Origin: Microvirga lupini
Lineage (GTDB): Bacteria > Pseudomonadota > Alphaproteobacteria > Rhizobiales > Beijerinckiaceae
DNA length: 63,855 nt
Direction: 5' to 3'
Assembly: GCA_000517005.1 (NCBI GenBank)
Contig: KI911965.1
Span: forward strand, 163,220-227,074
The translations under genes and the position numbers were made by a program. Of this stretch, positions 1 through 7,236 are shown one piece after another; the stretch's first letter is position 1, and each line of letters begins with the position of its first letter. The notes beneath the pieces were generated by a model. That model did no database searches. It worked only from the letters and a program-made list of their open reading frames with translations, and was not told the DNA's origin.

Positions 1-241
1 CCAGCACGCCATGATGAGCGGTCGGCGTGGAGAGTGAGACCGACAGCATGGCGGCGACCACGGTAATGGCCCAGTTGGTGGTCCGGTCGATTCGGTCGCG
101 CCAACCCGCCATGCGGGCAATCTCGGCCCGGTGGTAATGGGCCATGACGTTGATGAACTCGGTCGAGGTGCTGGGAAAGACCGGCGCCGTTATGGACGGG
201 CGCAGGGTCTGCACAAGGCCTTGTTCGTTCTTCGGCAGCAT
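1..241 (-). CDS. DUF2270 family membrane protein (N-terminal 80 residues, runs off the window)
   Basis: Only the N-terminus is present; the gene continues beyond base 1. The translation begins MLPKNEQGLV and contains INVMAHYHRAEIARMAGWRD, then a TTNWAITVVAAMLSVSLS segment that starts a transmembrane helix, followed by a HH pair. This pattern of a membrane-facing basic stretch, TTNWA and a first helix matches the DUF2270 (predicted integral membrane) family as I remember it. Function is unknown. It lies downstream of cysK on the same strand with about 160 bases between them, and no clear terminator separates the two. Confidence 0.7.
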   Translation of the reverse strand, partial: MLPKNEQGLVQTLRPSITAPVFPSTSTEFINVMAHYHRAEIARMAGWRDRIDRTTNWAITVVAAMLSVSLSTPTAHHGVL

Positions 242-401
242 GATGGCGCTTCCTCATGCCCCCGACGGCACTTGAACATGACCGGTCAGCTCTGAAGGCT
301 CATCCTGTTTGAGGGTCTCACCGGGACAGAACTATTATAGCACCGGAAGGTGATGTTCGAAGATCGAGAACATGTGGCAGGACTTACCTGATGGTTGTCT
401 T

Positions 402-1433
402 TTAAACGAGGCACTTATCCAGGGTGCTTTCCCGCTCCAGCCAAGCTGGAACAGGCAGATTCTTGGAGCGTAGGAAGTCCGGATTAAACAACTTCGATTG
501 GTAGCGCGTGCCATAATCGCACAAGACGGTCACGATCGTGTGGCCAGGCCCAAGATGCTGCGCAAGGCGGATCGCGCCTGCCACATTGATGCCGGAAGAT
601 CCGCCCAGGCAGAGACCCTCCTGCTCCAGCAACTCAAAGACGAGCGGAATCGCCTCCTCGTCCGGGATCTGGAAGGCCACATCAGGCTGGAACCCTTCCA
701 GGTTCTTGGTGATCCGCCCCTGGCCGATGCCCTCCGTGATCGACGATCCCTCTGCCTTCAGTTCGCCCCGCGTATAATAGTTGTAGAGGGCAGCCCCCAT
801 GGGATCCGCAAGGCCGATGGCGATCTTCGGGTTGCGCTCCTTGAGGGCGATGCCGACCCCGGCAAGCGTGCCTCCCGTCCCGACCGCACACACGAAGCCG
901 TCCACACGGCCATTTGTCTGGGCCCAGATTTCCGGTCCGGTGGTAACCACATGGCCGTCACGGTTGGCGACATTGTCGAACTGATTGGCCCAGATGGCTC
1001 CATTCGGCTCGCTTTTTGCCAGGTTTTCGGCAATCCGGCCCGAGACCTTCACGTAATTGTTGGGATTGGCATAAGGCACGGCCGGGACTTCGATGAGCTC
1101 CGCCCCACAGAGGCGAAGCATGTCCTTCTTCTCCTGCGTCTGCGTTTCCGGGATGACGATTACGGTGCGATAGCCCAGTGCATTGCCGACGAGCGCCAAG
1201 CCGATCCCCGTATTGCCGGCGGTTCCCTCGACGATCACGCCGCCAGGCCGCAGAAGGCCGCGCTTCTCCGCGTCCTGGATGATGAACAGGGCCGCACGAT
1301 CCTTCACCGACTGGCCTGGATTCATGAACTCGGCCTTGCCGAGGATGGTGCATCTGGTCAGCTCGGAGGCGCGCTGAAGCCGGATCATCGGCGTGTTGCC
1401 GATTGCGTCGACGATTCCATGATGAACGGACAT
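402..1433 (-). CDS. cysK: Cysteine synthase (O-acetylserine sulfhydrylase family, PLP-dependent)
   Basis: This predicted 343-residue cytoplasmic enzyme should make cysteine from O-acetylserine and sulfide. The PLP lysine is K44 in NPGQSVKDRAA. The substrate loop TAGNTG is at 71-76, and the phosphate-binding GTGGT motif follows in CAVGTGGTLAGVG. The open frame continues about 137 residues upstream of MSVHHGIVDA, but that part is not family-like, so the start is the ATG at 1433. It is the last of three minus-strand genes (peroxiredoxin, persulfide dioxygenase, cysK), 50 bases after the dioxygenase stop. This suggests sulfide or persulfide handling rather than housekeeping cysteine synthesis alone. 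A cystathionine beta-synthase-like relative is an alternative. Confidence 0.88.
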   Translation of the reverse strand: MSVHHGIVDAIGNTPMIRLQRASELTRCTILGKAEFMNPGQSVKDRAALFIIQDAEKRGLLRPGGVIVEGTAGNTGIGLALVGNALGYRTVIVIPETQTQEKKDMLRLCGAELIEVPAVPYANPNNYVKVSGRIAENLAKSEPNGAIWANQFDNVANRDGHVVTTGPEIWAQTNGRVDGFVCAVGTGGTLAGVGIALKERNPKIAIGLADPMGAALYNYYTRGELKAEGSSITEGIGQGRITKNLEGFQPDVAFQIPDEEAIPLVFELLEQEGLCLGGSSGINVAGAIRLAQHLGPGHTIVTVLCDYGTRYQSKLFNPDFLRSKNLPVPAWLERESTLDKCLV

Positions 1434-1483
1434 AGGCTGCTCTCCGCTTCCTTCGCCGTCACTTCCGCATGCGGGAGGACGTG

Positions 1484-2404
1484 TCAGTCCCAAACGGCAT
1501 AGGGAAGCGCATCGAGGGGTATCTTGAGATAACGCGTTCCATTGCTCTCCGGTGCCGGCAAGCGCCCCCCCGCCATATTCACCTGCAGAGCATGAAGGAT
1601 CAGTTTCGGCATCGGCAGCTTTGCATCCCGTGCCTGACGCATGACAACGAACTCGTCCTCGGTGCGAGCCTGTGCAAGGTGGACGTTTTGGGCCTTCTGG
1701 CCAGCGACAGTGCTCTCCCAGGCCGGAGCCCGGCCACCCGGCATGTAATCGTGTCCGGAGAACAAGCGGGTGTCCCCGGGCAGGGAGAGAATGCGCTGAA
1801 TGGTGCGCCACAAGGCTCTCGCGTCTCCCCCGGGAAAGTCGCACCGGGCCGTGCCGAAGTCAGGCATGAAGAGGGTGTCGTGGATGAAGGCAGCGTCTCC
1901 AATGACATAGGTAACGGATGCGAGAGTATGACCAGGTGAGAAAACGACCCTCACATCCATATCCCCGATCTGGAAGACATCACCATCGGCAAACAGGTGG
2001 TCCCATTGCGAGCCATCCGCCTCGAAACCACTGAGATTGTAGATCTCCTTCCAGAGCCGCTGAACATCGACGACGCGCTCGCCGATAGCCGTCTTCGCGC
2101 CTGTCCTGTCCTTTAGATAACCGGCTGCAGAAAAGTGGTCTGCATGAGGATGTGTATCGAGGATCCACTCGACGGTCAGGCCCTGTTCCTTCACGCGAGC
2201 AAGAAGGGCATCGGCAGACTTGGTCGCGACGGAACCCGACTTCTCGTCATAATCGAGGACCGGATCGATGAGAGCGCAGCGTCCGGTTGCAGGGTCGGAC
2301 ACCACATACTGAACGCTGCAGGTGCGCTTGTCGAAGAATGCATCGACTGACGGCCTTGCAGTGGAGCGGTCGAGCGTCGATTGAGGGAAAGCCGCCGTAC
2401 TCAT
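1484..2404 (-). CDS. MBL-fold metallo-hydrolase, persulfide dioxygenase (ETHE1/Blh-like)
   Basis: A 306-residue metallo-beta-lactamase-fold protein. It carries the metal motif HPHADH at residues 85-90, a second histidine in FSPGHTLASV, the acidic ligand in FMPDFGTARCDFPGG and a terminal histidine in FSGHDYMPGG. This set is typical of ETHE1-type persulfide dioxygenases, which oxidise glutathione persulfide to sulfite, and of the related Blh proteins. The start at 2404 has a good GGAGG ribosome site; the longer open frame upstream is not protein-like. It sits between a peroxiredoxin and cysK on one strand, which supports a role in sulfide detoxification. Glyoxalase II is less likely given the neighbours and motif spacing. 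Confidence 0.8.
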   Translation of the reverse strand: MSTAAFPQSTLDRSTARPSVDAFFDKRTCSVQYVVSDPATGRCALIDPVLDYDEKSGSVATKSADALLARVKEQGLTVEWILDTHPHADHFSAAGYLKDRTGAKTAIGERVVDVQRLWKEIYNLSGFEADGSQWDHLFADGDVFQIGDMDVRVVFSPGHTLASVTYVIGDAAFIHDTLFMPDFGTARCDFPGGDARALWRTIQRILSLPGDTRLFSGHDYMPGGRAPAWESTVAGQKAQNVHLAQARTEDEFVVMRQARDAKLPMPKLILHALQVNMAGGRLPAPESNGTRYLKIPLDALPYAVWD

Positions 2405-2507
2405 TAACTTTGCCTCCTTCAGGCGCACGAACCCGCAATAGCCCTCGGGACCGCCATGCAATGCTGCGGCCCAGAGCATCGGTATCCGCCAATGAGCCAG
2501 GGCCTCA

Positions 2508-3170
2508 TCAGGCACCGGGCTGCGGCACGATCCGGATATAGGGTTTCGGCGCCTTCCAGCCCTGCGGGTAAATCTTCTTGGCCTCTTCGTCCGGCACCGA
2601 GCCCGCAATGATGACATCCTCGCCCTGCTTCCAGTTCGCTGGCGTCGCCACCCGGTGCTTTGCTGTCAGCTGGAGGGAATCGATGACGCGAAGTACCTCA
2701 TCGAAGTTGCGGCCTGTGGTCATCGGATAAACGAGAACCAATTTGATCTTCTTGTCCGGACCGATGACGAAGACGTTTCGCACGGTCTGGTTGTCCGCAG
2801 GGGTCCGGCCTTCCGAAGTGCCGCTGGTGCTGGCCGGAAGCATCCCATAGAGCTTGGAAATCGTGAGATTGGAGTCGCCGATCATCGGGAAATTCGGCGC
2901 TTCGCCTTGCGTCTCTCTGATGTCCTCGGCCCACCGCGCATGATTGTCCACGGGATCGACGCTGAGCCCGATGACCTTCACATTGCGTCGGTCGAATTCG
3001 GGCTTGATCTTGGCCATGTAACCCAACTCGGTCGTACAGACCGGGGTGAAGTCCTTGGGATGGGAGAAGAGCACGCACCAGGAATCACCGATCCAATCGT
3101 GGAAGCGGATTCGCCCTTCTGTTGTTTCGGCTTCGAAATCCGGCGCGACATCGCCAATCTGGAGTGTCAT
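2508..3170 (-). CDS. 1-Cys peroxiredoxin (AhpC/TSA, Prx6-like)
   Basis: A 220-residue peroxiredoxin that reduces peroxides through the peroxidatic cysteine C45 in DFTPVCTTELG. The long C-terminal extension (QLTAKHRVATPANWKQGEDV, then WKAPKPYIRIVPQPG) is characteristic of the Prx6/1-Cys group, and no resolving cysteine in the usual C-terminal position is seen. Start choice: the ATG at 3170 is preceded by AGGAGG, whereas the open frame begins 14 codons earlier without such support. It is the first gene of the apparent peroxiredoxin, persulfide dioxygenase, cysK operon. A 20-bp AT-rich near-palindrome lies 36 bases upstream. Confidence 0.9.
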   Translation of the reverse strand: MTLQIGDVAPDFEAETTEGRIRFHDWIGDSWCVLFSHPKDFTPVCTTELGYMAKIKPEFDRRNVKVIGLSVDPVDNHARWAEDIRETQGEAPNFPMIGDSNLTISKLYGMLPASTSGTSEGRTPADNQTVRNVFVIGPDKKIKLVLVYPMTTGRNFDEVLRVIDSLQLTAKHRVATPANWKQGEDVIIAGSVPDEEAKKIYPQGWKAPKPYIRIVPQPGA

Positions 3171-3205
3171 GAAAACCTCCTGCCGCAAGCGAGCCCCTTC
3201 GCCGG

Positions 3206-3225
3206 TTGACATATATATACCTCAA
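3206..3225. promoter_or_regulatory. AT-rich near-palindrome upstream of the peroxiredoxin operon
   Basis: TTGACATATATATACCTCAA reads almost the same on both strands (TTGA...TATA arms with two mismatches per half). It starts 36 bases before the peroxiredoxin ATG, where a promoter or operator is expected. TA-rich palindromes are known targets of ArsR-type persulfide sensors such as BigR that control persulfide dioxygenase genes. No such regulator is encoded in this window, so the assignment is inference. Confidence 0.4.
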
Positions 3226-3332
3226 GGCCGCGACGGTGAAGTGGTGCCCAGGACAGCACGAAATGCGCGTCGGCGGTACTTCGCGAGGCGCCAAAACAGC
3301 GCTCCGAATTGCTGAGCTGAACTCTTTTCCTT

Positions 3333-4049
3333 TCAACCCTGCATGAAGACTTCGGCGTGCTCGACCGAGAAACGGCCCAACTCCTCTACGACTGCCTCCA
3401 GATGGGTTTCCATCGCCCGACGAGCCGCGCGAGCATCATGCGCCTCGAGAGCGCGAAAGATCTCCCGATGTTCGGCAAGGGTCACGACATGCCGCCGCGG
3501 AGAGGAGAGAAGGCGGCGCACACGATCGATATTGGCGCGCGAGGCTTCGATCACGGCGGCCACCCGCGGCATCTCCAATCCCTCAACCAGAATCGTATGG
3601 AATTCGAGATCCAGGGCATGGAAGCCGGAACGGTCCCCTCTTGAGACGGCCTCCTGCTGCGCTTCCAGGTTGCTGCGAAGGGCCTCGATAGCCCTGGAGG
3701 ATAGATGCTTTGCAGCGGTCTCCGCCGCCATGCCCTCCAGAGCCTGACGGATCAGCATCGATTCCCTGATTTCCGACAAGCGGATACGCGCCGCGCGGGA
3801 GCCTCGCTGGGGCAGGATCTCGACGAGCCCTTCAGCGGCTAAACGTGCCAGGGCCTCGGAAACCGGGAAGCGGGACACCCCGAGCGCCGTGCAGACGGCG
3901 CCCTTATCGATGAACTCGCCCGGGGCGAAATCGAGAGCCACGATGGCGGACCGGAGGGACCGTTCCACCTGCTCCGTCGTATGCCCCCGTGCTCCCCGCT
4001 CCAAAGGGTCTAGGAAATCGTATCTTTTTCTCTTGTCGATCGCGTCCAT
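3333..4049 (-). CDS. GntR-family transcriptional regulator, FadR/FCD subfamily
   Basis: A 238-residue regulator. The N-terminal winged helix-turn-helix spans roughly residues 30-95 (KGAVCTALGVSRFPVSEALA, then the wing ILPQRGSRAARI). An all-helical FCD ligand domain follows (MLIRQALEGMAAETAAKHL; FHALDLEFHTILVEG; the C-terminal H in TLAEHREIFRALEAHD). FCD proteins usually sense sugar acids or other carboxylates. It is divergent from the TRAP transporter and UxaA-type dehydratase, so it is probably their local regulator. A perfect 12-bp palindrome lies just upstream of its start codon. Confidence 0.87.
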   Translation of the reverse strand: MDAIDKRKRYDFLDPLERGARGHTTEQVERSLRSAIVALDFAPGEFIDKGAVCTALGVSRFPVSEALARLAAEGLVEILPQRGSRAARIRLSEIRESMLIRQALEGMAAETAAKHLSSRAIEALRSNLEAQQEAVSRGDRSGFHALDLEFHTILVEGLEMPRVAAVIEASRANIDRVRRLLSSPRRHVVTLAEHREIFRALEAHDARAARRAMETHLEAVVEELGRFSVEHAEVFMQG

Positions 4050-4053
4050 TTGC

Positions 4054-4065
4054 CTAACATGTTAG
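4054..4065. promoter_or_regulatory. Candidate operator of the GntR/FCD regulator
   Basis: CTAACATGTTAG is a perfect 12-bp palindrome located 4 bases upstream of the regulator start and about 110 bases upstream of dctP, inside the divergent intergenic region. Size and position fit an autoregulatory FadR-type operator. Binding is inferred, not shown. Confidence 0.5.
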
Positions 4066-4174
4066 CCGAACCGATGAGTAGATGCCACCAGCTTGTCGGG
4101 TCCCTTTCCACGAGCGGAGCCGTTCGTGATCATTTTTCAACCGGCCGCAGAGCCGGCTATTCGGAGGAACGCCT

Positions 4175-5170
4175 ATGCCATTTCTGACCCGCCGCCTAGC
4201 GTTCGGCCTCATCGCAGCCGCAACCGCCGTGCTTCCCGCTCTACCCGCCAGTGCCCAGACAAAGCTGAAATGGGCCCATGTGTATGAGGCCTCCGAACCT
4301 TATCACAAATGGGCACTATGGGCCGGCGAAGAACTGAAGAAGCGGACCAACGGGAAATATACCATCGAGGTCTTTCCAGCCTCCTCACTCGGCAAGGAGA
4401 GCGACATCAACGAGGGGCTCTCCCTTGGGACTGTCGACATCATCTATACCGGCCAGCTCTTTGCCGGCCGCGCTCATGGGCCGATCGCCATCGGCGGCGC
4501 ACCCTACATGTTCCGCGATTTCGGCCATTGGAACGCCTTCCGGAAATCCGACCTCTTCAAGGAACTGGGACAAGGATACGAAAAGAAAGCGGGCCACCGG
4601 GTTGTGAGCCTCACCTATTATGGTGAACGTCACGTGACGGCCAACAAGGACATCACCAAGCCTGAGGATATGAAAGGCGTGAAGATCCGTGTGCCCGATG
4701 CGCCGCTCTACACCATGTTTCCCAAGGCTGTCGGTGCGAACCCCACCCCTATCGCCTTCGCTGAGGTCTACCTCGCGCTGTCGCAGGGCGTGGTCGATGC
4801 GCAGGAAAATCCGCTGGTCACCATCCAGGCCAAGAAGTTCCACGAGGTGCAGAAGAACATCGTGCTCACGGGGCACATCACGGATGCTCTACTCACGATC
4901 GTTTCGGGCGGCACGATGAAGCGCCTGTCAGCGGACGAGCAGAAGGCGTTGACCGAGATCCTGCAGGAAGCTGCAGACAAGTGCACCGACGACATCGTCA
5001 AGATGGAGAAGGAGCTGGTGGACTGGTTCAAGAGCCAGGGCAAGAACGTCGTCGCCGTCGACCGTGCACCATTCCGTGAGGCTGTCGTGAAGGCTCACAT
5101 GGGTCCGGATGCAACCTGGGACAAAGCGACATACGATCGTCTGCAGGCCATCAAGACGGCTACGAACTGA
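4175..5170 (+). CDS. dctP: TRAP transporter substrate-binding protein (DctP family)
   Basis: A 331-residue periplasmic binding protein. A signal peptide (MPFLTRRLAFGLIAAATAVL, cleavage probably after ASAQ near residue 28) precedes KLKWAHVYEASEPYHKWALW, a typical DctP opening. The conserved region GVKIRVPDAPLYTMFPKAVG contains the arginine that normally pairs with the substrate carboxylate, and AEVYLALSQGVVDAQENPL is the family signature. GGAGGA at 4163-4168 supports the start. It is the first gene of the transporter operon; the neighbouring sugar-acid dehydratase and FCD regulator suggest an aldonate, uronate or aldarate substrate. A strong hairpin follows its stop. Confidence 0.92.
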   Translation: MPFLTRRLAFGLIAAATAVLPALPASAQTKLKWAHVYEASEPYHKWALWAGEELKKRTNGKYTIEVFPASSLGKESDINEGLSLGTVDIIYTGQLFAGRAHGPIAIGGAPYMFRDFGHWNAFRKSDLFKELGQGYEKKAGHRVVSLTYYGERHVTANKDITKPEDMKGVKIRVPDAPLYTMFPKAVGANPTPIAFAEVYLALSQGVVDAQENPLVTIQAKKFHEVQKNIVLTGHITDALLTIVSGGTMKRLSADEQKALTEILQEAADKCTDDIVKMEKELVDWFKSQGKNVVAVDRAPFREAVVKAHMGPDATWDKATYDRLQAIKTATN

Positions 5171-5182
5171 GCCCTGCTTCTG

Positions 5183-5206
5183 TGCCCTCTCCTTCGGGAG
5201 AGGGCA
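5183..5206 (+). other. Intercistronic UUCG-capped hairpin between dctP and dctQ
   Basis: A perfect 10-bp stem (TGCCCTCTCC pairing with GGAGAGGGCA) is closed by a TTCG tetraloop, 12 bases after the dctP stop and 30 bases before dctQ. There is no T-run after it, so it is unlikely to be a full terminator. It more probably protects the dctP mRNA or attenuates read-through, so that binding protein exceeds membrane subunits. Confidence 0.6.
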
Positions 5207-5236
5207 TTCCGATGCTGTGAAGAAAAGCCAGAGCGA

Positions 5237-5848
5237 ATGACCGTTATGCAAAACACCCAGGCTCCTGCGATCTCCACTAATATAGACAAATCGCCTCCTC
5301 AGGAGGATCTGCAGAAAGAGATGGATGTCCTGTTCGAGCAATGGCAGGAGGAAGAGTCCCACGTGGACTTGTCCGATCTACGCTGGTCCGACGCGCTGGT
5401 TTTCGCGATCTTTTGGATCCTTTTTGGTGTCGTCTTCCTGCAGTTCTTCACTCGTTATGTCTTGAACAACTCGCTGGGATGGACGGAAGAGATCGCCCGT
5501 TATCTCCTGATCCTCGTCACCTTTGTGGGCTCGGTCACCGCCATGCGCAAGGGTTCCCACATCGCCGTCGAAGCTCTTCTCACCTTTTTGCCACCCACGG
5601 CGAAGCACTGGACGCTTGTGGTTGTTGACGGACTCGTAGCTCTCTTCTGCGGCGCCATGGCATGGTATGCCTACCAGCTCGGTGCACTCGCTCCAGGCTA
5701 CATGGTCTCCATCGATATTCCGAAAGGATACATGTACTGGGCCGTATCCGCCGCACTGGCCGGCGTAACGGTCCATGCGACATTGCGTTTCGTCCGTCGC
5801 CTCCTGCGCTGTGAGACGGATGTCTCTCACGGCCTTGCGCTCGATTGA
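5237..5848 (+). CDS. dctQ: TRAP transporter small permease (DctQ family)
   Basis: A 203-residue integral membrane subunit. A hydrophilic N-terminal stretch of about 50 residues rich in acidic residues is longer than usual. Four predicted helices follow (starting near ALVFAIFWILFGVVFLQFF, then the conserved LGWTEEIARYLLILVTFVGS, AVEALLTF, and YWAVSAALAGVTVHATL). LGWTEEIARY is the DctQ signature. A shorter start at the later methionine (MDVLFEQWQEE) is possible because the ribosome site of the first ATG is weak. It links the binding protein to the large permease. Confidence 0.85.
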   Translation: MTVMQNTQAPAISTNIDKSPPQEDLQKEMDVLFEQWQEEESHVDLSDLRWSDALVFAIFWILFGVVFLQFFTRYVLNNSLGWTEEIARYLLILVTFVGSVTAMRKGSHIAVEALLTFLPPTAKHWTLVVVDGLVALFCGAMAWYAYQLGALAPGYMVSIDIPKGYMYWAVSAALAGVTVHATLRFVRRLLRCETDVSHGLALD

Positions 5849-5862
5849 TCGCGGAGATCTCC

Positions 5863-7218
5863 ATGCTCATCGGTTTGATGCTTGTTGCTCTCCTGATCAT
5901 GATCGTGATCGGCGTGCCGATTGCGGTGGCGCTCGCCGGCTCCTCGCTTCTGTTCCTGCTTGTCGGCAACTTGACCGGTGAGGTGACAACGCCGGTGATC
6001 ACGGTGATTCATCGCATGGTGAACGGGGTCGATTCCTTTCCTCTTCTGGCGGTTCCGTTCTTCATCATGGCGGGCAATCTGATGAACTCTGCCGGCATCA
6101 CCAAGCAGATCTACGACTTCGCCGTCGCTGCCGTCGGCTGGCTGAGAGGCGGCTTGGGGCACGTGAACGTCGCGGGTTCCGTGATCTTTGCCGGCATGTC
6201 CGGCACTGCCGTTGCAGATGCCGGCGGTCTCGGAACAATCGAGATCAAGGCCATGCGCGATCATGGCTACGACACGAAATTTGCGGTAGGCCTGACGGCC
6301 GCCTCTTCCACCATCGGGCCGATCATTCCGCCTTCCCTCCCCCTCGTCATCTACGGCGTCGTCGCCAATGCATCGATCAATGCCCTTTTCGTCGCAGGCA
6401 TCATTCCGGGTCTGATCATGGCCCTCTTCATGTCCGCGACAGTGGCTCTCTATGCGCATCATTATGGCATCGGCCGCGATGCGAGCTTCGAACTCGGCCG
6501 CCTCGGGCGGTCGTTCTTCAACGCCTTCCTGCCTCTTCTGACCCCTGCGATCATCATCGGCGGCATGAGCTTTGGTCTGTTCACACCGACGGAGGCCGCG
6601 GTCTTCGCCTGCGCCTATGCACTCCTTCTCTCGACGGTCATCCACCATACCTTCAACATGGTTCTCGCGGCACGGGGCCAGCACCCTCGCTATTCGGTTC
6701 TGAGCCTGCGTCAGTTCGTGCGAGTGACCATGGATACGATCGAGACAACCGCCGTGGTTCTTCTCATCGTGGCCGGTGCCTCGATTTTCGGCTGGGTGCT
6801 CACCACCACCCGCACGACGGATGCCCTCGGCGAATGGATCATTACTTACGCATCCAATCCGATCACCTTCCTGCTTCTGGTCAATGTCTTTCTTCTGATC
6901 GTCGGCTGCTTCATGGAAACCATTGCAGCCATCACGATCCTGACGCCGGTGCTGCTGCCCGTAGCCGTGAAGCTCGGCATCGACCCGGTGCATTTCGGTC
7001 TCATCATGGTTTTGAACCTGATGATCGGCCTTCTCACACCACCGGTCGGCATGGTGCTCTACGTGCTGACCCGGGTCGCAAAGATATCCTTCGAGGACTG
7101 CATGAGAGCCTGTGCGCCATGGTTGGTGCCCTTGCTTCTGGTCCTGGCCCTGATCACCTTCGTTCCTGAAACCGTCCTGTGGCTACCGAATTTCCTCAAG
7201 GAACTCGGCTACCTCTGA
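5863..7218 (+). CDS. dctM: TRAP transporter large permease (DctM family)
   Basis: A 451-residue permease with about 12 hydrophobic segments that carries out sodium- or proton-coupled uptake. Family landmarks are VPFFIMAGNLMNSAGITKQI, GSVIFAGMSGTAVADAGGLG and the helical-hairpin region GPIIPPSLPLVIYG. The frame opens at a TTG overlapping the dctQ stop, but the ATG at 5863 follows a GGAG motif and gives the normal MLIGLML start. It is co-transcribed with dctPQ, with the UxaA-type dehydratase 18 bases after its stop. Confidence 0.92.
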   Translation: MLIGLMLVALLIMIVIGVPIAVALAGSSLLFLLVGNLTGEVTTPVITVIHRMVNGVDSFPLLAVPFFIMAGNLMNSAGITKQIYDFAVAAVGWLRGGLGHVNVAGSVIFAGMSGTAVADAGGLGTIEIKAMRDHGYDTKFAVGLTAASSTIGPIIPPSLPLVIYGVVANASINALFVAGIIPGLIMALFMSATVALYAHHYGIGRDASFELGRLGRSFFNAFLPLLTPAIIIGGMSFGLFTPTEAAVFACAYALLLSTVIHHTFNMVLAARGQHPRYSVLSLRQFVRVTMDTIETTAVVLLIVAGASIFGWVLTTTRTTDALGEWIITYASNPITFLLLVNVFLLIVGCFMETIAAITILTPVLLPVAVKLGIDPVHFGLIMVLNLMIGLLTPPVGMVLYVLTRVAKISFEDCMRACAPWLVPLLLVLALITFVPETVLWLPNFLKELGYL

Positions 7219-7236
7219 TTACGAAAAGCAAATGTT

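Noticed and set aside
5827-6993. A 388-codon minus-strand frame opposite dctM.
   Set aside because: Its composition (many Asp, His, Arg, Gln) is the complement of hydrophobic membrane codons, so it is a shadow.
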